From the NCBI GenBank assembly GCA_049999725.1, contig JBNGIS010016371.1, positions 1-40,216 on the forward strand: a DNA stretch of 40,216 bases, written 5' to 3'. The DNA is from Haplomitrium mnioides. Lineage: Eukaryota > Marchantiophyta > Haplomitriopsida > Calobryales. The first letter of the stretch is position 1; every line of letters starts with the position of its first letter. Shown here one piece after another: positions 18,380 through 29,873 of the stretch. The notes beneath the pieces were generated by a model. The model saw nothing but the letters and a program-made list of their open reading frames with translations, was not told the DNA's origin and made no database searches. The position numbers and the translations under genes were made by a program.

Positions 18380-19526
18380 AACATTGAAGGTCTTCATGTT
18401 GTGCTTCCTCTCTTTTTTCTAGTAGCACACTGTCTAGCATTCGTGATCGTGTGTTATGTTATGAACACCTAAATGATGGATATTAACTTTTGTCTATGTT
18501 GCAATACCAACAAAGTAATTAAAAATAGCAATAAAGCAAAACAATTTTTATACAAAAAAAATAACAACAAACCATTAGAAACAAGCTACAACAATCACTC
18601 ACCAAATGTTGTGATCAATTGCACAATAGATCTCCAAAAACGCATCCTCTATGATGTAAAACTATTGAGAAGAATAGATAATTACAAAGTACCAAAATTT
18701 AGATGTAGTAATAGTTGTAAGGAATGACACCATATCAAAAGTATCATCCTTTGAAAAAGCTCTCAATCATTATGTTTACATTCCTTAATATTGTAATCAT
18801 AGGGAATGTCAATAGTGGCTAAAGTAAAATATCATAATTTAATGAACCCCTTTTATCCTCTTCATGGATTTGGTAATAGACAACATTTAGTCCATCTACA
18901 AAAGATAGCAGATCAACTTCTTCTACACTCATATCTTCTACCAAATTGGAGCTAGCAGCTCTATCCTAATGCTTGACTTTCCACTCTCTTAACTTTTGAC
19001 AGTGGAGCAAACAAGATGGAGGATATGAGACTAATGCTGAAGGAGATTGTTTCAGAAGCACTTGAGGGAGATTGAGGTGGAGGTGGAAGCTCATCATATA
19101 CAAGAATTGCTTGAGTTTATTTTTTCTTTTGTTGACTCGGTTTTATTTGTTTATTTTTAATGAGCCTTCTATTTTCTTGGTTGTCTTTTGCTTTTCCCCA
19201 ATTTTTTCTATGCTTGTTGCTTCACAAGCCATGGTAGCTACACTTGGGTGTGGAATGCATTACACTACCATCAACCTTAGCTTGATCTTCAAATTTTGAA
19301 AGTGTGCGCTAACTTCACAAAATCTCTCTCCACATATTTTGCATCGATGGACCTATTAATTGAATCACACATATATTACAACATATTAAAAAACATTAAT
19401 TATTAGAAATGTCAATGTAGACTACGAAGTCAAGGTGCGCAAGACCTCTTTCTTTAGTAATACAACTGCACTCAAGAGTTCACGTGCATATGGACCTTTG
19501 AGTATAGACTTGGGAATTTGTGTTTG
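18380..19526. other. No gene seen
   Basis: AT-rich sequence between the gene 2 scrap and the next palindromic array. Open frames of about 80 codons at 18473 and 19072 show no family resemblance. Scattered single palindrome-like units appear from about 19480. Confidence 0.5.
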
Positions 19527-19885
19527 CATAGACTCATCAGTCCATGTGCGCACGTAAACTTGAGACTCGCTACTCACTTGGACTTGAGAGTCCATATAAG
19601 CATAGGCTCAAGAGTCTATGCAAACATGTACTCAAGAGTCTTCACACATAAGGACTTGAGAGTATGTAAGGGCATAGGCTCCCGAGTCTATGTGCAAATT
19701 TTTAAAAACCCCAAGTTTATGCACACATACACTCATGAGTCCATACGCGTATAGACTCCAGAGTCTTTGTGTGCATACTATTGGGACTGTATGTGTGCAT
19801 AGACTTCCAAGTCAATGCACACATAGACTCAAGACTAGCTGGTTGCTTGTTCAAACTTGGAAGTCCATACCCGTATGGACTCAAT
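19527..19885. repeat. 24-bp palindromic array, not attached to a recognisable gene
   Basis: Anchors at 19541, 19591, 19615, 19639, 19663, 19687, 19716, 19740, 19764, 19788, 19812, 19836 and 19864, mostly 24 apart. The dominant arm here is GAGTCTATGCGCACATAGACTC, a variant of the arm in gene 2 introns. No gene 2 exon was recognised beside it, so it may be a relic of a lost copy. Confidence 0.88.
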
Positions 19886-19889
19886 GAAA

Positions 19890-20243
19890 AAAACAGTGTT
19901 TAATTCCCCTCGATCAATTCCCTACTAAAGTAGTATTTCCCACTTATGCAATTTTTTCTAGAAGATTCTGTAAAATCTCATGCCCTCTGTACTAGCTATA
20001 AAAAGCCTAATATGGGTATTGGTTCCTTTGCGCACCATTGTCTTTTGCATTTGTCTCTCCATGTTGTATTTTGCAGCATAGCCACTCCACAAATACAAGT
20101 GAGTTTTTGGGTCTTAAATAGTTCGACACAAAATTAACCATTCATAGGCTAATTTTATTGGATCATTCAATTTCACCGTGTAAACATATTGATATAGTTT
20201 CACTAGAGCAAGTTTGGCTACTAGCACCTCTATTACAATATTC
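19890..20243. other. No gene seen
   Basis: About 350 bases between the array and the gypsy target duplication, with no feature recognised. Confidence 0.5.
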
Positions 20244-20248
20244 TCAAT

Positions 20249-20783
20249 TGTAAAAAAAACTTAAAGCCAAATTCCAAATGAGTAAAAAACTCATAGTGAA
20301 TTCTAATAGAGTTCTTCAACCAAATGCCATAAAGGCAAGCAAAACCACTACAAGATAACTCTAATAGAGCTATGTAACTCAAGGCCCAAGCTAAAACCAA
20401 GAGTGCAAGTAAAAACCAAGCAACCAAAGAACCCAAGTGATTCGAGAGGAATACCATAATGAGAAGTGAGGCTATGAAGCGCTTCTATTTATACAAGAGA
20501 AGAAGGTGTCATTCCTCTTCCTTCACTTATAAGTCACTTCCAATTTTGACCCTAAAATTTATCACTTGCAAGTCACTTTTTATTTCAACCCTATTAGTGA
20601 TCTTATCTCACTTCTCTAAAAGTAACTTCAAGGCAAGTAGTCTTATCTCACTTCAACCCTAAAAGTAGCTTCAAAAGAAAGCAATCTTAAGATAATTTCA
20701 GCTCTAAAACTGACCTCTTACCACTTCCTTCACTACTCTCTATTTTCTTACAAATAGCACAACATCATGTTTGTACTACTACA
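20249..20783 (-). repeat. 3' LTR of the host chromovirus
   Basis: Reads TG..CA on the plus strand (TGTAAAAAAAAC to TTGTACTACTACA), 535 bp. It matches 29332-29868 along its length, including a TATA-like TATTTATACAAGAG region near 20485. Several short near-repeats (TAAGTCACTTCCAAT and similar) occur inside it. Confidence 0.85.
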
Positions 20784-20799
20784 TAATCCATCCCTTCTA

Positions 20800-21614
20800 A
20801 TCAATGACATCCTCATCATAATTGGCAGTTTCAATAATCGAATAGCCTCTTGAGCATTCTCAAGGTTAGAACATGGCTTATAAGTGGCATCATGAAGCGG
20901 GTATCCTTTCTAAGAAACTTCATATTGAGCTTGAGATGTCATCCACTCTTGAAGACTTGTTTAGCCAAAATGTTGTTCACCTCATATTTTTCATGATCAT
21001 CTAGAACTATAGATAGAGGAGGAATTTGAACATGATTTGGAAAAGAAGATAGACTAGAAATAAAAGGTTTAAGTCTAGAGATATGGAATACATGATGAAT
21101 CTTTATATGAAGAGGAAGATCAAGTTTGTATGCAATGGGAGAAATAACTTGAGAATTTGAGAAAGAACCAATCCAAGCTGGAGATAACTTACAAACTTGA
21201 GTATCTAAAAACAAAGAAAGATCATGAGTAGAAAGCATAACTTGGCCACTTAAAACATAAGAGAAATCATGATGATGTTTATCAACACATTGTTTTTATT
21301 GATTTCGAGCAATAAGAATATGGTTTCAAGCATTTTACAAAGAGGAAGATAAATGAGACAAAAACATAGAAAGACTTGGAACATTGGAAGAAAAAAGAGA
21401 AAGCAAACCATTAGAAATAAGAGGATGTTGACTTGAATTAAGAAAGAAATAAGAAAATTCATTACTTGCTTGTTTGGAGTTGTTGTATGCAAACTCCACA
21501 GCTAGTAAGAAACTATCCCAATCTGTGTGATAAATGTTGATAAACACTCAAAGTATATCTTCCACAATACAATTTGCACACTCGATTTGGCCATCGGTTA
21601 AAGGATGGTAAGTT
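20800..21614 (-). pseudogene. Host chromovirus: integrase C-terminus and chromodomain
   Basis: From 21614 downward: TTYHPLTDGQIE, HTDWDSFLLAVEFAYNNSK, then KLSPAWIGSF and AYKLDLPLHIKIHHVFHISR (integrase C-terminal fold), then PPLSIVLDD. A chromodomain segment follows with VSWKGYPLHDATY and LENAQEAIRLL (in shifted frames). A purine-rich AGAAGGGATGGA lies just before the LTR. The chromodomain usually steers integration toward marked chromatin. The upstream half continues at 26020. Confidence 0.85.
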
Positions 21615-21619
21615 GTAGA

Positions 21620-22027
21620 TGTAATAGTACAAGCATAATGTTGTACTATTTACAAGAAAATAGAGAAGAGTGAAGAAAGTGGTAGAGGGTCACTTTTAGG
21701 GTTGACTACTTACCTTCAAAGCTACTTTTTGAGTTTTAGGGTTGAAATTAGAAGTGACTTCTAAGTGATCAATTTAGGGTTGAAATTAGAAGTGCGTTGT
21801 AAGTGAAGAAAGAGGGATGACACCCTCTTCTCTTGTATTAATAGAAGGGCTTCATAGCCCCACTACACATTCTAGAGTTCCTCTCAATTTGGTTTGGTTT
21901 TTTGGTTGTTTGGCTTTGGCTAGCACTCTTGGCTTTTGTTTTCTTATTGGCCTTGAGTTGTGTAACTCTATTAGAGTTATCTTGAAGTTGTTACTTATTT
22001 GGAAGTCAGTCTTTGAGTTCTTTTACA
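21620..22027 (+). repeat. 5' LTR and primer site of the nested gypsy element
   Basis: 408 bp from TGTAATAGTACAAG to TTTTACA. A primer-site-like TTGGTCTTATAGCCACA follows at 22028; in the host element the same site reads TTGGTATCGCAACCACA. A TATA-like segment (TTGTATTAATAG) lies near 21833. Confidence 0.88.
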
Positions 22028-22059
22028 TTGGTCTTATAGCCACATTTCTTTTTGGTGGA

Positions 22060-22960
22060 ATAGACAATCAAGAACCGAAGATGCAAATAATGCAAAAACA
22101 AATTGAACATCTTTCCCACCTTCTAGAAGCTCAAATGCAAATGGGAAAGATGGCATATTTTCAAGAAGAAGAAATTCATATACGGTTTGCCAAACCAAAA
22201 GCATATGATAGGAAGACGGTTCTTGGTGCATCTTAGAATTCTTTGTTCAATTACGAGAAATATTTTGAGGCTACCAACATAAGAGAGGATGGTCAAAGAA
22301 TTCTATTTACACCAAGACAATTGGAAGAATTGGCAAAAACTTGGTGGAGATGTCAAATTGAGCAAGCTCAATGTGGAATTGTTGCTCCAATTTCTTCTTG
22401 ACAAGAGCTCAAAGAAGTGGTGAATCTAAGATTTAGGGTTCTTAATGCTCCAAAGATGGCAAGAGATTGCTTGGAAAAATTGAAGCAACTTGGTATAGTA
22501 GATCTATGTTACGTAATTTCAGAATATCATTGAACAAATACCAAATATGGGCGAGGGAGAAACTTTAGATGGCTTTGTTCAAGGATTGAAGCCTAGCACT
22601 AGAATGGAAGTGACAACAAAAAATCTCTCTCGACTAGAAGAAGCGATACTCATGGTTGAACGATGCGACTCATTGCTAATGACTACCAAAGTTAAACCAT
22701 ATCTACAACAAGCTTTATCAAATGTTTGTGTGCCACCAAGTAAAGTTGTACTCATGGAGATTGATGCGGCTCAAAGAGTAGCACTCATCAATGTAGAACA
22801 TGAGAGCCTATGCCAAAGTGGAGGATGTTTTTATTGTTAACAACTTGGTCACATGATTGCAAATTGCCCACTTCGACAAGGTCAACAACGCGCTCTTAAT
22901 CAAGCAAAAGTTGTTGAAGAAAAAAAAATCAAAGAAACGGCAAACCTCAATAAAAATAGT
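22060..22960 (+). pseudogene. Nested gypsy: gag
   Basis: A coiled-coil-like MQKQIEHLSHLLEAQMQMGK start is followed by a capsid-like NYEKYFEATNIREDGQRILF and LEELAKTWWRCQIEQAQCG, then GEGETLDGFVQGLKP. The zinc knuckle CFYC..QLGHMIANCP (CX2CX4HX4C) lies at about 22832-22870, with a stop inside it. Further stops are at about 22234, 22400 and 22530. Gag is the particle-forming protein. Confidence 0.82.
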
Positions 22961-22979
22961 CAAGCAGTTTAGTGTAAGC

Positions 22980-23380
22980 TTGATTAGTTCCAGTAGAACT
23001 ACAATCTTGACAAGAATTCAAATCACCTTGTTTCATCTAGATGATATAGTTGATGAGCTATCCTCTATAATGTTGGTAGATTTTAGAAATTCTGAAAATT
23101 TTATCTCATTACGTTTTACCTATCAAAAGAAGTTTTGTGACTATGGCCAATGGCAAAAAACATAAGGTGTTACACTCACACAAGCCATTTCTTCTCAGGA
23201 TTGGAAAATAGTATAAGAAGTTTATGGATTTTGTTATTGCATCCATATAATATAACATTAGTTTAGGTTTTCCTTGGCTTGAAGATCAAACTACTCAAGT
23301 TGATTGGGAAAAATGAAAAATTCAAGTTACTTTACAAGGAAAGAAGTTTATTTTGGGGCATCTTGCATAGTTGGTGAACA
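22980..23380 (+). pseudogene. Nested gypsy: protease
   Basis: The catalytic region reads MLVDFRNSENFIS where gypsy proteases normally show an aspartate followed by S/T-G. The two residues after the aspartate are altered, so the active site is lost. The second motif, GFPWLEDQTTQVDW-like, is at about 23265-23310. Confidence 0.75.
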
Positions 23381-23399
23381 CGCCCAAATCAGTTCAACA

Positions 23400-24389
23400 T
23401 AATGCTTTGATGGAGAAAAAGTTGTATGTCTTTTCTATATGGATCAAGCCTATCATGAACTTAAATAAAGAGGGAGGGAAATCTATACCAACCTCAATGA
23501 TTGATGATATTTTGAAGGAGTTTTCAAATGTTTTTCTAGATGGTTTGCCAAAAAGATTATTAGATGATCATGGAATGCCATTTTTTTATTGAGTTAATAC
23601 CAAAAAGTACTCCTTATAATCGGCCTATATACCAATTATAGTCACAATAGTTGGAAGAGCTTTACAAGACATTGAACAATCTTCTTGAGAAGGATCTCAT
23701 TCAACATAGTGCTTTGCCTTGGGGAGCATCAGTATTCTTTGTACCAAAAAAAGATGGTGGATTTTGTCTTTGTACAGATTATTGTGGTTTGAACAATCAA
23801 TTCATAAAGAATACTTATCGTTTACTGCATATTGATGATTTGTTAGGTCAATTGAGTGGCACACGGTTTTTCTCCAAGCTAGATCTTCAAAGTGGTTATT
23901 GGCAATTTCTTATTAAACCAAGTTTTGTGCCAAAGACAACTTTTTGCTCAGGGTATGGACACTTTGAGTGGAAGATCCTTACATTTGGTCTCACTAATGC
24001 TCTGGCCATATTCATGAATCAAACGCATCAAATTTTTTTATGGGCTATTGGATAGGTAAATTTTGGTATTCTTGAATGACATTCTTATTTTTAGTAAAAT
24101 TGAATCTGAGCTTTGCAACCATCAGAAAGAAGTATTGCAAAGATTGCGCAATTGGAAATTTTATTGCAAGAGATCCAAGTGCAAATTTTGGAAGCAAGAG
24201 GTTACTTACCTAGGGCACAAGGTGACTGCAAATGGTATCAAGATAGAAGAAGAGAAAATTAAAGCTATTACAAAGTTGCCAACACCAAAGGAGGCAAAGG
24301 ACATTAGAGCCTTCAATGGATTGGCAAGCTTCTATCAACAATTCATCCATTATTATGCGCATATTGATGCACCACTTACAATTCGCTAA
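23400..24389 (+). pseudogene. Nested gypsy: reverse transcriptase
   Basis: Contains LEKDLIQHSALPWGASVFFV, KKDGGFCLCTDYCGLN, FFSKLDLQSGYWQF and FGLTNALAIFMN, then a stop at about 24053. VFLNDILIFSK and KFYCKRSKCKFWKQEVTYLG follow. The first catalytic aspartate of the FLDD box is asparagine here. The same box is FLDD in the fragment at 1-1085. Confidence 0.88.
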
Positions 24390-25730
24390 GCAAAGAGGTC
24401 AAGTTTCAAGGGATTGCCAAGTAGCAAGCGGGATTTCAATAGCTCAAAGATGAAGTCTCTTCTTGTTGTATTCTACAGCCATATGATCCAAATGCATATT
24501 GTACAGTTGATTTTAATGCTTCTAATTTTGATATCGGAGTAGTTTTTCAAGAAGAGTTTGTGGATGTACTTCATCCAATTGCCTTCATGTCACCCCAATT
24601 AAATATGGCGGAGAAAAATTATTCTGCAAGAAGTTGAGAGCAATTGGCAATGGTTTATGCTACCATAGTATTGAGACATTATCTTTTGGGAAGACATGCT
24701 TATGCGCACAAATCACAAGCCATTGTTACAAGCAGTTCATTTTGAAAATATGACAAATCACTATCACTGATGGGAAGATCAGATGCAACTCTTCAATATG
24801 AAGCTAGAACACAATCATGGAAGGTTCCATACCATTCTTGATGCATTTTCACAAAGGCCAAATCATCGAGTGAATACAATGGAGGAGGAAAACATTAGTA
24901 TATTACATTTGAATGAGGCAACTAGTAGGAGTCATTACCATAAACTACAAGAAGATGTCTTTTTAGCCTTGTTCAGGCACGATTGGTCGTCAACGATAGT
25001 GAGTACCATTCTTTTTCCATTCGAGATGGTATTCTCTATCAAGGCCATCAAATATATGTTCCACAAGATGATGCAATTTTAATGACTCATTTACAAAAGA
25101 CACATGACAATCCTATCTCATGGTATCTTGGAGTAGATAAAACTACATAGTGGCTTCAATGCACACGGTGGTTGTCTAACTTGGCTTGAGATGTTTGTAG
25201 TTTTATTTCTTTGCATGAAAGTTGTCAACAAAACAAAGCTTCAAATCAAAAGCCAATGCAACTAATCTTCAGCCACTACCAATTCCTACTACTTATTGAG
25301 AACATGCAAGTTTGGATCTTGTCACTTCACTTCCAACTACGCCTTGTAGGTTTATTGCCATTGTGGTGTTTATGGATGAACTCAACAAGCAGATTCATTT
25401 AGCACCAACAATGGATACAATAGATGCTCCACAATTGGCAAAATTTTACTTTGATATTGTCTTTCGTCATCATAGAATGCCCAAGATATTAATATATGAT
25501 AGGGATTTGTGTTTCACTGGAAAGTTTTGGCAAGAGCTACTCAAACTTTTAGAAACCAAAATCTTTATTATTACTACTTATTGTCCTCAAATAGATTGAG
25601 CAAAAAAAGCATGTTAATCACACTATGGAGGATATGCTTTGAGTGTTCATCAACGTTCATCACACCGATTGGGATAGTTTCTTAATGGTTGTGGAGTTTG
25701 CCTACAACAGCTCCAAACAAGCAAGTACTG
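24390..25730 (+). pseudogene. Nested gypsy: RNase H and truncated integrase
   Basis: The RNase H part is rich in frame breaks (about 24390-24780), with Q-F-MKLEHNHGRFHTILDA-type sequence at its end. Integrase then shows LVTSLPTTPCRFIAIVVFMD, FYFDIVFRHHRMPKILIYDRD and FTGKFWQELLKLL at about 25310-25560. It ends at VEFAYNSSKQAST, where an internal deletion joins it to the 3' LTR. Confidence 0.85.
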
Positions 25731-26014
25731 GGGTTGAAATTAGAAGTGACTTCTAAGTGATCAATTTAGAATTAAAATTAGAAGTGACTTGTAAGTGAAG
25801 AAAGAGGGATGACACCCTCTTCTCTTATATAAGTAGAAGGGCTTCATAGCCCCACTTCTCATTCAAGAATTCCTCTTAATTTGATTTGGCTCTTTGGTTG
25901 CTTTGTCTAGAGCTCTTGGCTTTTGTTTACCTATTGTCCTTGAGTTGTGTAACTCTGTTAGAGTTATCTTGAAGTTGTTGCTTATTTAGAAGTCGGTCTT
26001 TGAGTTCTTTTATA
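25731..26014 (+). repeat. Truncated 3' LTR of the nested gypsy element
   Basis: About 284 bp matching 21739-22027, and lacking the first ~119 bases. It ends in TTTTATA directly before the GTAGA duplication. Confidence 0.88.
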
Positions 26015-26019
26015 GTAGA

Positions 26020-26730
26020 CATAGGTAGTTTGGTACATAAAAGTGTGAACAACTCTTGCCAAAACTTCCAAGTGAGTAATGGATCTTTATAAAATGTTAA
26101 CACCTTTGGTATTTCATGATAACGGAAATCTGTATCAAAATAAATCTTTGCCAATTGTTTAGCATCCACCATATACATTGTCAGTACTAGATGAATCTAT
26201 TTGCTTAGCTTGTCCACAAACACCACAATGGTAGTAAACCTACAATCCATTGTTAGAAGAAAAGTGATAAGATCCAAACTTATGTGTTTTCAACGAGAAG
26301 TAGGACTCAGTAGTGGTTGAAGAAGCCTAACTGGTTTTTTATTTGAAGCTTTGCTTTATTGACAACTTTCACAAGAACAAAAAAAGCCGCAAACATCTCA
26401 AGCTAGGTTTGGCCACCACCAAGTACATTGAAGCAACTCCATAGTCTTGTCTACCATAAGATGCCTAGAGATTGGAATGTCATATGCTTCTTGTAAACGG
26501 GTCATTCAAAGCGTATCATCTTGTAGAGCATATATTTGATGGTCTTGATAGAGAATGCCATCTTGAATAGAAAATGTATGATGCTCACTATCTTTGACCA
26601 CCAAACATGCCCTAACAAGATTAAAGAAGGAATCTTCTTGTAACTTTTGTCGAATGCCATCACTGGTCGCTTCATCAAGATGTAATATACTAACATTTGC
26701 AACCTCCAATGTATTTAGTCAATGATTTTA
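26020..26730 (-). pseudogene. Host chromovirus: integrase N-terminal and catalytic half
   Basis: On the minus strand, a zinc-finger-like and linker region (about 26340-26700) leads into DAKQLAKIYFDTDFRYHEIPKV and WKFWQELFTLL. It ends at LPMST, exactly where the nested element inserted. Stops and frameshifts are common. Confidence 0.8.
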
Positions 26731-27955
26731 TCTTTGTGACAATGCATCAAAGATGGTGTGGAACCTTCCCTGCTTGTATTCCAACTTGATATAAAAGAGT
26801 TGTAGCGGATCTTCCCATCGATGATGACAACTTATCATATTTTCCAAGTGGATTGCTTGTAACAATGGCTTGTGATATATACATATAAGTACAAGTCTGC
26901 CCAAAAGATAATGTCTCCACACTTTGTAGCATAAACCATTGCTAATTGCTCTCAATCTCTTGCAGAATATTTTCTCTCCGCTGCATTTAATCGGCGTGAC
27001 ATGAAGGCAATTAAATGAAGTCAATCCTCAAACTCTTATTGTAAAACTGCTCCAATAGCAAAATTTGAAGCATCAAAATCAACTATGCAATGTGGTTTTG
27101 GATCATATGGTTGTAGAATAGGATGAGAAGAGATTGCATCCTTGAGTTGTTGAAATACCCCTTGCTCTTTGGTTGTCCATTCAAACTTTGCATCCTTACC
27201 TAGCAAATCTATAAGCAGTGCAGCAATATGAGCATAGTAATGGATGAATCATCGATAAAAACTTGCTAATCCATTAAAAACTTAAACATCCTTTGCATCA
27301 TTTGGTGTTGGATACTTTGTAATAGCCTTAATTTTCTCTTCCCCCATCTTGATACCATCCACAAACATCTTATGTTCTAAGTAAGTCACCTCCTGCTTCC
27401 AAAACTCACACTTAGACTTCTTGCAATAAAACTTCCAATTGCATAGTCTTTGCAATACTTCTTTCATATGAGCACAATGCTCTCAACTTCACTTTTACTA
27501 AAGACAAGAATTTTTCATCCAAGAATACCAACATTGACTTATCCAATAACTCGCCAAAAAACTCGATGCATTTGGTCCATGAATATTTCTAGAGCATTAG
27601 TAAAGCCAAATGTAAGAACTTTCCACTCAAAATGACCATACTTGTCTTTGGCACATCACTTTGCTTGAGAGGAATTTTCCAAAAGCCACTTTCAAGATTC
27701 AACTTAGAAAAAATCACACCACTCAATTGATCTAACAAATCATCAATATGAGGTAGAGGATAGGCATTCTTCACTATTTGCCTATTCAAGCCTTGATAAT
27801 TTGTGCAAACATAAAATCCACCATCTTTCTTTAGTACAAAGAATACCGAAGCTCTCCAAGACAAAGTTTTATGTTGAATGAAATCCTTCTCAAGAAGATT
27901 CTTCAAGGTCTTTTGAAGCTTCTCTAATTCTTGTGGTGATAGCCAATACATAGAT
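26731..27955 (-). pseudogene. Host chromovirus: reverse transcriptase and RNase H
   Basis: Reverse transcriptase starts near 27950 with LEKLQKTLKNLLEKDFIQH, then GGFYVCTNYQGLN and IPLKQSDVPKT. The catalytic box is VFLDEKF (about 27525), damaged at the second aspartate. NWKFYCKKSKCEFWKQEVTYL follows, then RNase H down to about 26750 (VGIQAGKVPHHL / YKQGRFHTIFDALSQR in adjacent frames). Confidence 0.85.
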
Positions 27956-28212
27956 CGACTATAAGAAGTATTTTTGGTATCAACTCAATCGGAAAAGACA
28001 TTTCTCAATCATTTGGTAACCCTTTTGGCAAATCCCTTAGAAGCACATTTACAAACTCCTTCAAAATATCATCTATCATTGAGGTAGGAAAAAAATTTCC
28101 TTCCTCTTTATACAAGTTCATGATAGGCTTGATCCAAATATCAAAGACAAAACAACTCTTGCTCCCTTGAAGTAATATACTAAACTGATTTAGGCTTCTT
28201 CACCAATGGTGT

Positions 28213-29290
28213 CTAACACCCGAAAAGAAATTTCTTACCTTGTAAGGTAACTTGAATCTGTCGTTGTGCCCAATCAAATTGAGCAGATTGATCTTCAAGC
28301 CAAAGCAACCTTAAAATGATGTCATATTGTACAAGTGCAATAACAAGTTGCATAGATTTCACATCCTCTTGTCTAATCTTTAGAAGGAATGGCTTTTGAA
28401 AGCAAAACACATCATGCTTTTGACCATTGGCCATAGTTGCAACACTCTACTTGATAGGCCTAAATTTTGCTTTGATTATCTTAAGAAAACATAGTGACAT
28501 AAAATTTTAAGAGCTCCTACTATCCACCAACATTCTACAAGAGTTCTCTTCAATTATACCGTCAAGATGGAATAAGGTACTTTGAATTCTTGTCAAAATT
28601 TCAATTTGATTAGAGCTTGTAAAGTTCTGAGTACGTCATTCGAATGGTTTAGGACGTAACCTAGCTTCTGTAACATTAAGTAATGAGTCATGACACTTCG
28701 CCACGCGTATTGATTCTTCTAATTGAGCATGCTCTCTTATTGTAGCTTCCATTATCGTGTGAGGCTTCAATCTCTAAACAAAGTGGTCTAATACTTCTTC
28801 TTCTCTTACCTCAAGAATTTCCATAATTTTATTTTGAAAATGTGTAGGATAGCTTCTCATCGTACCAAGTTGCTTCAATTTGGCCAATCAATCTCTTGTT
28901 GCTTTTGAAGCATTTACAACCCTAAATCTTGAAATCATAGCTTTTTTGAATTAACACCAAGAAACAATAAGAGGAATAAATCCACATTGTGCTTGTTCTA
29001 TTTGATATCTCTACCAAGTCCTTGCAAGTCCTTTTAATTGACTTGTTGCAAGTAGAATTTCTCGACCATCTTCTCTAATATTTGTTGCTTCAAAATATTG
29101 CTCACAATCAAATATAAAGTTCTCATATGCACCAGAAACCACCTTCTCATCATATGCGTTTGGCTTTGGAAATCTTCCATAACTCTTTTCTTCTCGAAAA
29201 GTTGCTTTTTATCCATTCTCACTTCTAAAAATGTGTGAAAGATGCTCATGCCATTGTTGCATTGCTTGAGCTATCACCTCTTAATCTTAC
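28213..29290 (-). pseudogene. Host chromovirus: gag and protease
   Basis: Gag remnants run from about 29280 (the start, just after the primer site) to about 28500. They include CEQYFEATNIREDGREILL-like sequence at 29030-29110 and RFRVVNASKATRD near 28900. Protease remnants at 28213-28480 include LVIALVQYDIILRLLWLEDQ and WAQRQIQVTLQGKKF. The frames are heavily broken. Confidence 0.75.
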
Positions 29291-29331
29291 ATATAACTCA
29301 CCACCAAAAAGAATTGTGGTTGCGATACCAA

Positions 29332-29868
29332 TGTAAAAGAACTCTTAGCCAAATTCCAAATGACTAAGAACTCATAGTAAACTCTAATAGAGTTCTTCAA
29401 CCAAACACTAGTATGGCAAGCAAAACCAAACAAAACCACTACAAAAAAACTCTATTCGAGTTATGCAACTCAAGGTCCAAGCAAAGACCAAGAGTGCAAG
29501 CAAAAGCCAAGCAACCAAAAACCTAAGTGATTCTGGAGGAACTCCATAATGATGAGTGGGGCTATGAATCCCTTCTTATTTATACAAAAGAAGAAGGTGT
29601 CATCCCTCTTCCTTCACTTATAAGTCACTTCCAATTTCAACCCTAAAAGTAGTCACTTACAAGCACTTTCAATTTCAACCCTATAAGTGATTTTATCTTA
29701 CTTCTTTAAAAATAACTTCAAAGGGAAGTAATCTTATCTCACTTCAACTTTAAAAGTAACTTCAAAAGTAAGTAACTTAACAATGATTTCAACCCTGACC
29801 TCCTAACTCTTCCTTCACTCCTCTCTATTTTCTTATAAATAACACAACATCATGCTTGTATTTTTAGA
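29332..29868 (-). repeat. 5' LTR and primer site of the host chromovirus
   Basis: 537 bp matching 20249-20783. The outer 13 bases, TTGTATTTTTAGA, align base for base with TTGTACTACTACA of the other LTR and are followed by TCAAT. The primer site (TTGGTATCGCAACCACA on the minus strand) is at about 29315-29331. Confidence 0.88.
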
Positions 29869-29873
29869 TCAAT

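Larger units (their letters stand above)
21615..26019 (+). mobile_element. Nested Ty3/gypsy element (plus strand) with GTAGA target duplication
   Basis: GTAGA at 21615-21619 and 26015-26019 flanks the element at 21620-26014. It carries a 5' LTR, gag, protease, reverse transcriptase, RNase H, part of integrase and a truncated 3' LTR. An internal deletion joins integrase (about 25728) directly to LTR position ~119, removing the integrase end, the chromodomain, the polypurine tract and the LTR start. It belongs to the same family as its host, in opposite orientation. Confidence 0.92.
20244..29873 (-). mobile_element. Ty3/gypsy chromovirus (minus strand), split by a nested element
   Basis: LTRs at 20249-20783 and 29332-29868 are flanked by the same five bases, TCAAT, at 20244-20248 and 29869-29873. 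In minus-strand order: 5' LTR, primer site, gag, protease, reverse transcriptase, RNase H, integrase, chromodomain, polypurine-like tract, 3' LTR. The integrase is interrupted by 21620-26014, with GTAGA on both sides; its reading continues across that insertion. Without the insert the element is about 5.2 kb. Many stops show that it is dead. The chromodomain assigns it to the chromoviruses. Confidence 0.9.

Noticed and set aside
18473-18727. Open frame of 84 codons
   Set aside because: Lysine/asparagine-rich composition typical of AT-rich chance frames, with no family resemblance or neighbouring gene signal.
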